Below, in pieces: positions 16,521-24,929 of a stretch of DNA of 64,000 nt. The notes under the pieces were generated by a model. It saw nothing but the letters and a program-made list of their open reading frames with translations, ran no database searches and was not told where the DNA came from. The translations under genes and the position numbers were made by a program. Each line of letters begins with the position of its first letter. Positions within the stretch are counted from its first letter, which is position 1. The stretch comes from Candidatus Lariskella endosymbiont of Epinotia ramella. GTDB taxonomy: Bacteria > Pseudomonadota > Alphaproteobacteria > Rickettsiales > Midichloriaceae. The stretch is taken from NCBI RefSeq assembly GCF_964019805.1, contig NZ_OZ026472.1, positions 1,364,001 to 1,428,000 of the forward strand, in the 5' to 3' direction.

Positions 16521-17372
16521 CTAAGAAGCTGTTGAATTTCGAACCCAATTTTGACAACAAGCTTTAGCTACATTTCTTATCTTTGCCATAAAAGACTCTC
16601 TCTCAACTATGCTAAGAGCGCCTCTTGCTTCAAGGATATTAAAAAGATGAGAGGCCTTTAGACAAATATCGTACGCAGGCTGCGCAAGATCCAATCCAGC
16701 TAACCTTTCAGCTTCAGATATATAATCATGAAAATGTGACGAAAGCATTTTTATATTTGCATCTTTAAAGTTATATTGACAGTATTCCTTCTCTGATTGC
16801 AAAAAGATATCTGAATACTTCACACCGCGATTATTCCAGGCAAGATCCCAAACGCTATTTATACCTTGGATATACATAGCAATACGTTCAAGTCCATAAG
16901 TTAACTCGGCTGGAATTGATTTACACTCTATGCCGCCTATCTGCTGCATATAGGTAAACTGCAGAACCTCCATACCATTACACCAAAGTTCCCAGCCCAG
17001 CCCCCAAGCACCAATTGTAGGATTCTTCCAGTCATCTTCTACAAACCTCATATCATTCTTATGCTTAGAAAGACCTATGCTCTCTAAACTCTCTATACAG
17101 AGCTCTTGTATATTTTCTGGTGATGGCTTTAATATAACCTGAAGTTGATAGTAATGCTGCATTCTATTAGGATTTTCACCATACCTTCCATCGGTTGGTC
17201 TGCGACATGGTTGTGCATATACCACATTCCAAGGTTTATCTTCTAAACAACGCAATGTCGTTGCAGGATGCGACGTTCCGGCTCCAACTTCCATATCATA
17301 TGGCTGCAGGATTACACAACCATTATTAGCCCAAAAACGCTGCAAAGTGAGTATTATATCTTGAAAGTACAT
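16521..17372 (-). CDS. glyQ: Glycine-tRNA ligase alpha subunit
   Basis: Catalytic subunit of the two-subunit (alpha2beta2) bacterial glycyl-tRNA synthetase. The 283-residue product is colinear with the family: [17 protein letters not shown] at the start, [19 protein letters not shown] near 23-41, [19 protein letters not shown] near 52-70, the [20 protein letters not shown] region, and [19 protein letters not shown]. In most bacteria glyS follows directly; here it does not, since the next 1.1 kb downstream holds only repeats. Upstream there is a 765-bp gap. The beta subunit must be encoded elsewhere. Confidence 0.95.
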   Translation of the reverse strand: MYFQDIILTLQRFWANNGCVILQPYDMEVGAGTSHPATTLRCLEDKPWNVVYAQPCRRPTDGRYGENPNRMQHYYQLQVILKPSPENIQELCIESLESIGLSKHKNDMRFVEDDWKNPTIGAWGLGWELWCNGMEVLQFTYMQQIGGIECKSIPAELTYGLERIAMYIQGINSVWDLAWNNRGVKYSDIFLQSEKEYCQYNFKDANIKMLSSHFHDYISEAERLAGLDLAQPAYDICLKASHLFNILEARGALSIVERESFMAKIRNVAKACCQNWVRNSTAS

Positions 17373-18137
17373 TTTTCTCTATCAAACTTATTCATTCGCA
17401 ATGATTAGAAGCGCAGCACTGCAACATGTTTAAAGCGACATATTACATAAATTTTCTGAGAAGCTAACTAACTTTAAATACCTATATATGCGTTAGCGAG
17501 AAAAATATGCAAAAACTGCAGAGTCAGCATAGAACGCATGATTTTCAGGTGCTAATTATCTGCTTTACTCATATAAAAGTCAATTACTTGTTTCGCTTTG
17601 CAAACGATATCATTTAGCTTATCATTCAAATAAAATTTATGTTTATGATGCTGCGGGCATATTATCTTGTTAACAGCGCAATAAGAAATTACAAAAAATT
17701 TAGCGCTTGTTTTTCTGAAGATTATTCATATTGTTAATATTTATGCAATAAAATGGTGATTTTATACTGCTTCCTCTGTATTCTTCATATTCTATCATTT
17801 GAATATTAATGCATTTAGTATTATAATTCACTTTACAATTTCGCATTGGGATCGCGATTTTTGCTTATTAAAAAGATTTCTCCACAAACTTAAGGCTAAA
17901 GCTCTCAGTATTTATCAGATAAATCGATAAAAAGAGTGGATGGCGATGCCTGGCAAAAAAGCTGGCGGCGAATTTTGATTTAATTGGCAATTTTTGCAGC
18001 AAAATATAGCATGCGCTTCGTTTAATTTAAAATTAGATGTGTAGTAAGTCTATTACCAGGGCAATGTTTGTATTATCAATCTATAGAATTATAGAGCAGC
18101 CAATAGTAGTATTAATAAATAAAATTTAGAGAAGTAT
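17373..18137. other. Divergent intergenic region with a possible minus-strand gene remnant
   Basis: 765 bp between glyQ and the unknown gene at 18138. Most of it shows nothing I can name. On the minus strand, about 17730 to 17560 keeps an open frame of roughly 57 codons without a start codon (it includes ICPQHHKHKFYLNDKLND and ends FYMSKADN). This could be the tail of a decayed gene, but I cannot identify it. No tRNA or family A/B repeat is seen. Confidence 0.4.
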
Positions 18138-19115
18138 ATGTTTAGCTATAATGGTGGCATTCTTCAAGAGAGCCGGAGAGAGCAATGCTACGATAACGAT
18201 AACGAAACAAATAGCGATTCAGCTAGCAGCGTTAAAGATGCAGAAGAGTTTAAGCAACAATACAGCGATGATCATAGAAAAAGCGATAAAATTACAAGTA
18301 ATTCTGTACAAAAAGAATTTTCAACTCAACATAACACTAAAAAAGAGAATATAGACATGAAAAACGAAGTAGGTTTACCTAGTTGCAATGGACAAACAGC
18401 AAATTTCCCACTCTCTTCACATTGCAAAACTAATTTAATGCAAGAAGCTGAAGCAAGCGTTGAATTTAACAAAAAAGTTTTTGATGCATTTCAGCACTTC
18501 AAGTCAATAAACTCGCTCATGCAAAAGTCTATGCAAAATGCAACAGCCGCATACAAAATAGCAAGCACAAGTTCACTGGCTGATGATATCAAATCATTCC
18601 TTGGGATGTTTGAAGTTTTATCTAAAGATCAAGGTGTTACAACCGCGCTTAACACTGTAAAATCTACAAAAGCAACATTCAGAGGCGAGAATCAAAAAGC
18701 TAAAGAGCTAGCTGGCACTTTTTCCAAAGCATTTAAAGGCGCATATGAAAGCGCGCTAGATAAAGATGAATTTTCTGGACAGAAATTCGATCAGCAAATT
18801 GCAGATCTAGTACAAAATGTGATGAGAAAGGGACAGGAAGGAGAAGAAGGAGAAAGCATTATTGATTTTGGCAAATTGTTTGAGTCAATTATAGAAAGCT
18901 CAAAGAGAAAATTGTATGACAAAGCAATGCATGGCGAAGCAAAAACTGTATTTAAAACTTTAGCCAGCAGCAACTTTGAAAAGGGCGATCAATATACAGA
19001 TCATGGTACTGATATGCACAAAGCATTTACTTCTCTTTGCAACGCTGAATATACAGAAAGTAGTGGTCAATATGCAGCAAAGGAGAGTCTTTATCAAAGA
19101 TTGTGTAAATTATAG
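18138..19115 (+). CDS. Unknown protein, 3' end replaced by an IS256 insertion
   Basis: I do not recognise this 325-residue protein. It opens with a polar, Ser/Asp/Lys/Gln-rich stretch of about 100 residues and then becomes helical and charged. The segment DAFQHFKSINSLMQKSMQNA (near 115-134) closely resembles DALEHYKAMYSLLMNCVKTA in the 226-residue unknown at 21017, so the two are probably paralogues. There is no signal peptide or membrane helix. The last ten codons or so lie inside the left end of the IS256 element at 19085, so the natural C-terminus has been lost or replaced. Being near an outer membrane protein gene and lacking known domains, it could be a lineage-specific effector, but this is speculation. 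Confidence 0.65.
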   Translation: MFSYNGGILQESRREQCYDNDNETNSDSASSVKDAEEFKQQYSDDHRKSDKITSNSVQKEFSTQHNTKKENIDMKNEVGLPSCNGQTANFPLSSHCKTNLMQEAEASVEFNKKVFDAFQHFKSINSLMQKSMQNATAAYKIASTSSLADDIKSFLGMFEVLSKDQGVTTALNTVKSTKATFRGENQKAKELAGTFSKAFKGAYESALDKDEFSGQKFDQQIADLVQNVMRKGQEGEEGESIIDFGKLFESIIESSKRKLYDKAMHGEAKTVFKTLASSNFEKGDQYTDHGTDMHKAFTSLCNAEYTESSGQYAAKESLYQRLCKL

Positions 19116-20411
19116 TAGAGCCTATATTTGGAATTAATAAAGAATATAGGTAATTAGAATGAAGACAGAAAAGAATAAGAAAATAAATGAAGCGATAGAT
19201 TTACTGATAGAAGGAAGAGCGGATTTAAAGACAGTACTGAAGCAGGATGGATTGATTAAGGAATTAACGAAGAGTATTTTGGAGAGAGCCTTGCAGGCAG
19301 AAATGTCTGAACACTTAGGTTATAACAAATATGATAGGTCTGAAACTGAGAATTGCAGGAATGGTCATTATAATAAGAATTTGATTACTGAGAATGGCAG
19401 TATCGAGTTAAATATTCCGCGAGATAGAGAAGGTAAATTTGCACCTGTAATTGTCTCCAAGAATCAAACAAGAATAGATGGTTTAGATCAAAAGATAATA
19501 TCTCTGTATGCCAAGGGGATGAGTTTGTCTGATATCAAGATCCAATTACAAGAATTATATGGAGCAGAAGTTAGTGAGAGTTTAATTAGTAGGGTTACAG
19601 ATGATGTAATTGATGAGGTTAGAATTTGGCAGAGTAGACCTCTTGAACCATTATATCCTATAGTATATTTTGATTGTTTAATAGTTAAGGTAAGGCAAGA
19701 TAAACAGATAATTAATAAATCAGTATATGTTGCGCTGGGTATAGATTTACAGGGCCGGAAAGATATTTTAGGATTATGGATAAGTGAGAATGAAGGATCT
19801 AAATTCTGGCTTAGTAATTTTACTGAATTGAAGAATCGAGGATTAAAAGATATATTAATTGCCTGTAGTGATAACCTGACTGGTATGTCTGAAGCTATAT
19901 GCGCAAGTTATCCCAAAACTGAGCATCAGCTTTGTATAGTACATCAAATTAGAAATAGCCTGAAGTATGTATCATATAAAGACAGAAAATTATTGGCATC
20001 AGATTTAAAGCTTATTTATAGCTCTGCTACTGAAGATGAAGCGCATCTTGCCCTAGAATCTTTTGATAAGAAATGGAGTAAACGATATCCACATATAGCA
20101 AAATCCTGGTATAATAATTGGGAGAATCTTGTAATATTTCTGCAATATCCAGAGAGTATCCGTAAGATAATTTACACTACAAATGCTATAGAATCGCTGA
20201 ATAGTCAGTTGAGAAAAGTTACAAGAAATAAGCGTGTTTTCCCAAATGATGATTCGGTATTCAAGGTTTTATACCTAACGATTGATTATATTACCAAAAA
20301 ATGGACCATGCCTATCTCTAACTGGAATGAAGCTATGGCTCATTTTATAATCAAATTTGATGGGAGATTTTAATGGCTCTAAAAAATTTACACAATCAAT
20401 GGGATAAACCC
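19085..20411 (+). mobile_element. Complete IS256-family insertion sequence
   Basis: About 1327 bp. The left end begins near GAGTCTTTATCAAAG (19085) and the right end finishes near GGGATAAACCC (20411). The strongest inverted repeat is GATTGTGTAAATT (19099 onwards) against AATTTACACAATC (to 20397); weaker matching continues outward on both sides, hence my borders. No 8-9 bp target duplication can be seen in the flanks, which suggests later rearrangement or recombination between copies. The transposase gene inside is intact. A second copy ends at position 344. Confidence 0.85.
19159..20373 (+). CDS. IS256-family transposase, full length
   Basis: 404-residue DDE transposase of the IS256/mutator family. 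N-terminal region with MKTEKNKKINEAIDLL and the QAEMSEHLGY motif (about 47-56), then GHYNKN, EL-IPRDREGKFAP, and the catalytic core: VYFDCLIVKVR holding the first Asp, ILIACSDNLTGMSEAI holding the second, QLCIVHQIRNSLKYV with the conserved C and H, and TTNAIESLNSQLRK with the Glu. Length is normal for the family, with no frameshift. ATG at 19159 follows a short leader after the left terminal repeat. The element is likely still active or was until recently. Confidence 0.95.
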   Translation: MKTEKNKKINEAIDLLIEGRADLKTVLKQDGLIKELTKSILERALQAEMSEHLGYNKYDRSETENCRNGHYNKNLITENGSIELNIPRDREGKFAPVIVSKNQTRIDGLDQKIISLYAKGMSLSDIKIQLQELYGAEVSESLISRVTDDVIDEVRIWQSRPLEPLYPIVYFDCLIVKVRQDKQIINKSVYVALGIDLQGRKDILGLWISENEGSKFWLSNFTELKNRGLKDILIACSDNLTGMSEAICASYPKTEHQLCIVHQIRNSLKYVSYKDRKLLASDLKLIYSSATEDEAHLALESFDKKWSKRYPHIAKSWYNNWENLVIFLQYPESIRKIIYTTNAIESLNSQLRKVTRNKRVFPNDDSVFKVLYLTIDYITKKWTMPISNWNEAMAHFIIKFDGRF

Positions 20412-20469
20412 TATGTTCTTCTGTTTTCAATCTCTTTGACAGCATAGGGCTTTATTCATAAGCACTGGC

Positions 20470-20560
20470 ATTAAATGGTTTGGTGAGTATTTTTGTACAT
20501 TTAACTGCTGCGCAACAATTTATTTGCGCAGCAAAACATGCTTTGCAGATAGACTGACTA
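20470..20560 (+). repeat. Fragment of family A/B repeat (3' hairpin module)
   Basis: Contains TTTTTGTACATTTAACTG followed by ACAATTTATTTGCGCAGC and ends near AGATAGACTGACT, the same order as the last third of the A and B repeats. The rest of the repeat is absent. It follows the IS256 right end. Confidence 0.55.
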
Positions 20561-20845
20561 GTGCATACCTGAATAATTTGCTCGTGCACAATCTTTAAGC
20601 GTGATAAGCTCAACATTTGAGAGAAAACAAAACGTATTAAAGTAATGTATGAATGATGCAAATATTTGGCAAATAAGTACTAAGCAGCACTTAAAGTCAT
20701 CCTATTTTGAAATGTTTTATACATAAAATAAAACAATAAGATAGAAATAAAATGCTGCGCTATAATGCCTGACTTTAACAATTAGCATGATATGATTTTA
20801 TGCCACACAAATAAACCACAACTTTAGTTATAAAATTGTTGCTTC

Positions 20846-21008
20846 ATAACTCTCAAAGCCAAGGATTTATCTTTGCCTGCAAGCAATGATGATCCGCAGA
20901 AAATCATGCAGAAAAATGGATTTTGTTAAGTGGTATTTGCTAGATACAGGACAAATTTTATGTCCAAAAATTAGCACAGCAAATCAATTTCTGACGCACA
21001 TACTATAA
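20846..21008 (+). repeat. Family B dispersed repeat, internally shortened
   Basis: Opens CATAACTCTCAAAGCCAAGG and continues TTTGCCTGCAAGCAATGATG, then GGATTTTGTTAAGTGGTATT, GGACAAATTTTATGTCC, AAAAATTAGCACAGC and ends GACGCACATACT. Compared with the copies at 11043 and 51040 the AAACCTTAT part and one hairpin arm are missing. It ends 9 bp before the start codon of the gene at 21017, so it may supply that gene's promoter region. Confidence 0.7.
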
Positions 21009-21016
21009 ACTATAAA

Positions 21017-21697
21017 ATGGAATCAGTCTCATTTATGCCAAATTATACAATGCAATATATTCAAAAGAAGTACGGAAAAAAAACAAAAGAAGAGTCGCTC
21101 AAGGATGCTCTTGAACATTATAAGGCCATGTATTCTTTGTTAATGAACTGCGTCAAAACAGCCAAGCATAACACAGAATCCAATGAATTTGTTTTTGATT
21201 ATCTATACAGTTTTTCTATGTTATATGGAACTATAAGGAATAATAGTGAACTTATAACGCTCTTCAAATCTTTACAAACTAATCAAGGAATTGATGTTGC
21301 AAAGGCTTCCTCATCCCTGTCTAATGGAATACTCTCTGCACTAATAGCACTGCTGAATCAAAATCCAAGCGGGACACAAGAAGAAGCACTTCTCAGCTTA
21401 ATCACAAATAACCAACCGCCGCAAAGTCTTATAGACTTGAATAGTTTTTCTACGACTTTATTAACAAATGCAAGAATCAAACCTTACACGTCAAGCATAC
21501 AAAATCCTGATGCAAAAGAATTCGTTACAGTGCAAAATGGTGAGCTTAAAAAATCTTTTTCTGAGGAATGCAAATTGAAATTTGCTGTATATTACCCAGA
21601 CATTGATTTTATATGCAGTCAAAATTACATAGATTTTACGTACCAATTGTTTCAAGACATAGGTTTATATAATAATGCGCAACACGATGAGTTATAG
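21017..21697 (+). CDS. Unknown 226-residue protein upstream of the outer membrane barrel
   Basis: No family recognised. The product is helical and polar, without signal peptide or membrane segment. Near the N-terminus, DALEHYKAMYSLLMNCVKTA (about residues 30-49) resembles a segment of the unknown protein at 18138, which suggests paralogy. It begins with ATG directly behind a family B repeat, with no strong ribosome site. Its stop overlaps the ATG (21687) of the signal-peptide frame of the outer membrane protein by 11 bp, so the two are probably co-transcribed and coupled. A role linked to the surface protein is possible but unsupported. Confidence 0.7.
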   Translation: MESVSFMPNYTMQYIQKKYGKKTKEESLKDALEHYKAMYSLLMNCVKTAKHNTESNEFVFDYLYSFSMLYGTIRNNSELITLFKSLQTNQGIDVAKASSSLSNGILSALIALLNQNPSGTQEEALLSLITNNQPPQSLIDLNSFSTTLLTNARIKPYTSSIQNPDAKEFVTVQNGELKKSFSEECKLKFAVYYPDIDFICSQNYIDFTYQLFQDIGLYNNAQHDEL

Positions 21698-21818
21698 CCA
21701 AAAATTGGCATTAATCTGCACTTTGTTTTTTATTGCTGAAGCACAATTGGCGTACTGTACTAATATAGTGTGCGTGCCAAAAAAATTGAGACCTATAAGA
21801 ATCAAAAACAGGAAGTGA
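21687..21818 (+). CDS. Signal-peptide frame of the outer membrane barrel, out of phase with it
   Basis: A 43-codon frame that opens MSYSQKLALICTLFFIAEAQ and continues LAYCTN, a clear export signal with a hydrophobic core of about 14 residues and a plausible cleavage site after AQLA. In phase with this frame is the run of seven A at 21779-21785, read as CCA AAA AAA TTG. A one-base backward slip there enters the frame of the barrel at 21770-22726, giving PKKIETYKNQ across the junction. Without the shift, translation stops at 21816-21818. So this is either the true 5' part of the barrel gene with a frameshift, or an expression switch. Confidence 0.7.
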   Translation: MSYSQKLALICTLFFIAEAQLAYCTNIVCVPKKLRPIRIKNRK

Positions 21819-22726
21819 CATCAATGAATATTCAATGTCAACTTCCTACACAAGACAAACAACGCAATACAAAAGTTGCGCCAGCACGATGTCCTATAAA
21901 GCTACAAAAATATGATCACCTACTAGATGCATTAAAAGACAAATATAAAGATGAGAGTCTCGAAAAAGCCAGAATGGAACAAGCTAGAATAGAAAAAGCT
22001 AGACTTGCGGCAAGAAAAAATGCAGTAAACGCTCAAAAAAAATATGTAATGAAGCGATCAGAACCAATGAGCAGACCATATTTTAAAATGAGTATGGGAT
22101 ATGCATTTCACAGCGACTTTAAAGCAGTGCCAGGAATAGGAAGTATGTATGTAGAAAACGCAAAAGCGTCTAATACAGTTATGCCAAGGGTTGAACTTGG
22201 AGGACAAACAACAAAAAACTTATCGTTTGGTGTTTACCTTAGTTATAGCAAACGCGAGTTTAATGCTATGCCACAAGGTGTCAATAATGACGGAGAGATC
22301 ATTCCTGGAACTTATACATTTATCAACATGCCAACAAAGAGCATTAGCGCAGGAATAAGCACATGCTATGAATATGGTGGCGCTGCAAGCAATTTCAAGC
22401 CATATATAACTGCTAGCGCTGGCATTGCAAGAAATTCTATAAGCTATAACCACCTAATAGAATCGAGAGATGTCAACATTACTGCTTTTGGCAAGACACG
22501 AGAGTCATTTGCATGGGATGTAGGAGTAGGACTACTTACAAAGGTCAACAATAACTTGAATATTGACTTGTCATTTAGATATGTTGATCTTGGAGTTGCA
22601 TCAACCAGTGATAAAGGAACAATTACAGCATCGGGAGAGGTACATAGAAGAATTAATGATGATCTCCTAACAAGTACGAGACTTAGCAGCTATGTAATAG
22701 CTTTAGGATTTAAATACGTTTTTTAA
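21770..22726 (+). CDS. Outer membrane beta-barrel protein (surface-antigen-like), frame lacking its own signal peptide
   Basis: The open frame starts at a GTG (21770), and an internal ATG (21824) is another candidate, but neither gives a signal peptide; that lies in the frame at 21687. After a charged helical linker with three tandem 5-residue units (EKARM, EQARI, EKARL near residues 65-79) the protein becomes a barrel: alternating strands from YFKMSMGYAFHSDF to the final SSYVIALGFKYVF, ending in Phe as outer membrane proteins do. The layout resembles the Rickettsiales surface antigens of the Msp2/P44/OMP-1 type and small OmpA-like barrels. I cannot tell which of these it belongs to. If made without shift it would stay in the cytoplasm. 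Confidence 0.8.
   Translation: MRAKKIETYKNQKQEVTSMNIQCQLPTQDKQRNTKVAPARCPIKLQKYDHLLDALKDKYKDESLEKARMEQARIEKARLAARKNAVNAQKKYVMKRSEPMSRPYFKMSMGYAFHSDFKAVPGIGSMYVENAKASNTVMPRVELGGQTTKNLSFGVYLSYSKREFNAMPQGVNNDGEIIPGTYTFINMPTKSISAGISTCYEYGGAASNFKPYITASAGIARNSISYNHLIESRDVNITAFGKTRESFAWDVGVGLLTKVNNNLNIDLSFRYVDLGVASTSDKGTITASGEVHRRINDDLLTSTRLSSYVIALGFKYVF
21962..22006 (+). repeat. 15-bp tandem repeat, three units, inside the barrel gene
   Basis: Three consecutive in-frame 15-bp units: GAAAAAGCCAGAATG, GAACAAGCTAGAATA, GAAAAAGCTAGACTT, encoding a 5-residue helical repeat. Unit number could vary between strains without breaking the frame. Confidence 0.75.
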
Positions 22727-22809
22727 AAAGAAGGTTTTTAAAGACAAAGAATATTGCACATTAGTTTATTTTCGATATACCTCATGATAAATGAATAGTT
22801 TGTATTCAT

Positions 22810-22958
22810 TAGACCTCTTTCGAAACTCTATTTATGACAAAAATTTGTACGTCGATTTTGTGCTTGCGGCTCCTCATGTATACCAAATATACTCTTGTCT
22901 TGCCGTATCTAAATCTTCTACCACTTTTTTGCCAGAAGCTAGTTTCGAAAGAGGTCTA
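22810..22958. repeat. MITE-like element with perfect 18-bp TIR (TAGACCTCTTTCGAAACT)
   Basis: A 149-bp element whose first 18 bases (22810-22827) are exactly complementary to the last 18 (22941-22958). The outer part TAGACCTCTT resembles the TAGACTTCTT termini of the elements at 5376 and 15683, so they may share a transposase. It encodes nothing convincing. It lies in the gap after the outer membrane gene. Confidence 0.82.
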
Positions 22959-23104
22959 TTAAACTTCTTGCATAACCATTTGAGAATTTCTTCCACTTTT
23001 TTTGCAATTGATTGCCGGTCATTATAGAAACAGAAGAAAAAGATTTCATTTGAGATTTCATTGAATTGCTAGAATTTATAGTCTTTACACTTAAATTCTC
23101 GAAG

Positions 23105-23170
23105 CGCAGAATTTAAGCGCATCATCATTGCTTGCAAGCCGAGATAATTCCCCCGCTTTTTAGAGTTATA
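23105..23170 (-). repeat. Fragment of family B repeat, reversed 5' part
   Basis: The complement reads ATAACTCTAAAAAGCGG, then TTATCTCGGCTTGCAAGCAA and TGATGATGCGC, matching the opening of family B copies. The rest of the repeat is absent. The remaining gap up to ruvA also shows a lone right terminus of the GAGTTGCC element near 23369-23387. Confidence 0.6.
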
Positions 23171-23413
23171 CCAAGTACTAAAATTAGCTTAACAAATTTT
23201 AGAGCATAGTTTTGCGATATATAGTATGCTATTTCCATAACAATAATGGATATATTGGAGAAGGTAGTATGCGAGCTTATTAGAAATTGTGATATAAAAA
23301 ACACTAAAGCAAATATATCACATAAACTATTAGCTAAATTAAATTTAGCACTTGGCATTATGACACAAGCGATTTGATAATTGACAACTCACGTTAATAA
23401 CTTTTTACATACT

Positions 23414-24025
23414 ATGATAGGCAAACTTACAGGAATTGTGGACTCAATCAAACAAGAATGTATTATTTTGGACGTTGGTGGAGTTGGTTATTTAGTTCAT
23501 ACACACCACTATGTTTTAAACCAGTTTTCAACAGGCGACATGGCCTCTCTATATATAGAAACTCTGGTAAAAGAACAAGATATCAGCCTATTTGGTTTTA
23601 ATACAGAGGATGAAAAAGAATGGTTTAAAAATCTAATATCGGTCCAAGGTGTGGGAGCCAAACTTGCTATTGCAATACTTGGTGCATTCAGGACAAATGA
23701 TTTACAAAATGCAATAATTACAGAAGATAAATTAAAATTTCAATCCATCAGCGGAGTAGGTGGGAAGATAGCAACTAGAATAATCAATGAATTAAAAAAT
23801 AAAATAAAAACTATAAAAGAACTCAATATCGTGAATGCACAACTCAATAGAGTTGATTGCGATATTCATCAAAAGCAAGCTCTAGATGATGCAATAGAAG
23901 CATTAGTAGGACTCGGTTTCAGTAAATCAGACGCAATGAAGAGAATTGCTGGCATAGACACAAATAACAAGGACTTCACGCTTGAATCTTTGATAAAGCA
24001 AGCCTTGAAATCCAATATTCATTGA
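23414..24025 (+). CDS. ruvA: Holliday junction DNA helicase subunit RuvA
   Basis: Binds four-way DNA junctions and loads the RuvB motor for branch migration. The 203-residue product has the N-terminal OB-fold (MIGKLTGIVDSIKQECIILD and GVGYLVH), two helix-hairpin-helix motifs (SVQGVGAKLAIAIL near 75-88 and SISGVGGKIATRIINELK near 110-127), and the C-terminal domain that touches RuvB (DDAIEALVGLGFSKSDAMKRI). The acidic pin region EDEKEW-type segment (NTEDEKEWFKNL) is present. ATG 23414 gives the family start; the longer frame from TTG 23381 is unlikely. ruvB and ruvC are not adjacent. Confidence 0.95.
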   Translation: MIGKLTGIVDSIKQECIILDVGGVGYLVHTHHYVLNQFSTGDMASLYIETLVKEQDISLFGFNTEDEKEWFKNLISVQGVGAKLAIAILGAFRTNDLQNAIITEDKLKFQSISGVGGKIATRIINELKNKIKTIKELNIVNAQLNRVDCDIHQKQALDDAIEALVGLGFSKSDAMKRIAGIDTNNKDFTLESLIKQALKSNIH

Positions 24026-24929
24026 TACTGAAGCGCAAATACTAATCTCAGAATTTAAGTTTGCAGCTTTCTCTGTATATCTGATGAAAATTCATCCAAA
24101 CTTAATCAACTTATGGATCTGTTGCAAATAAGTTAGAAATAGATTATTAGTAGCAGCATATAAAAGCTATATCGTCATAGCTCTAAGAAGCTGAGGATTT
24201 ATGTTGGCCTGCAAGCAATTATGAGGCGCTGAAAGTCCAGCAGGAAAAGTGGCAAAATTGCCAAAAACCTTATGGCTTTTTTAAGTAATATTTGCTAGTT
24301 ACAGTACAAATTATATATAGCAAAGGAAGTTGAAGATATAAAAGTAAAACCTACAGTGGACTAGAGAGCATAGAAATGATGAATTAAAGAGCTAATTTTA
24401 GCTTTAAGATATTTAAAACCATATATCAGTTTATGACATCTTTAACTTCCCTTACTATAGTTTGGAGCAATTAGCTCCCAAGAATCATATGTATTGTAGA
24501 TTTTATGGTATAAGTAACAAGCAAAATATCTAAAACCTAAAATCATGTCAAATGATTCGATTTCAACAGGCCCATTATATAAAGTCTGCCCGCTACAATC
24601 GATTTGCTGCACAAATAATAATCTCTAAATTATATACTTATATATTTTGCGTAGGAATTAACGAAGTAATACTTGAAAATCAGGCCAAAAATGTCAACAC
24701 AGGTGACTTTACCGGCAGCATCATATATGAATACAACATAAAATCATTTATGAATTGAAATACTATATCCATGTGGGATTTTATTTTTTATAAGTGATAT
24801 GATACCACTACTGGAATAATACAAATAGACATCAAATTTTGGCAAAGTTCTTCCGCGCGCACTATTCAATCACAATTTGAATGTCTATACACAAGTTAAA
24901 AACATCACTATCAGTATATACAAAAGCTA
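24026..24929. other. Intergenic region between ruvA and polA, repeat fragments only
   Basis: About 900 bp without a convincing gene. It holds a family B copy (listed separately) and, near 24655-24695, a block (ATTAACGAAGTAATACTTGAAAATCAGGCCA-like, split by differences) that recurs near 16293-16325. A 68-codon plus-strand frame at 24552 overlaps that repeated block and is not called. Otherwise nothing is seen. Confidence 0.5.
24170..24321 (+). repeat. Family B dispersed repeat, 5' part
   Basis: Reads CATAGCTCTAAGAAGCTGAG, then GTTGGCCTGCAAGCAATTAT, AAAGTCCAGCAGGAAAAGTG, GCAAAATTGCCAAAAACC, and ACAGTACAAATTATATAT, matching copies at 47387 and 51040. The 3' hairpins are missing. Confidence 0.7.

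Noticed and set aside
17560-17730. Open minus-strand stretch ending FYMSKADN upstream of glyQ
   Set aside because: No start codon or recognisable family; could be a gene remnant but the evidence is too thin for a gene call.
20412-20460. Hairpin CCCTATG / CATAGGG after the IS256 right end as terminator
   Set aside because: Seven-base stem with a loop of about 29 nt and no good T run; too weak to call.
24552-24758. 68-codon plus-strand frame before polA
   Set aside because: Part of it recurs as a non-coding repeat near 16293-16325; no ribosome site.
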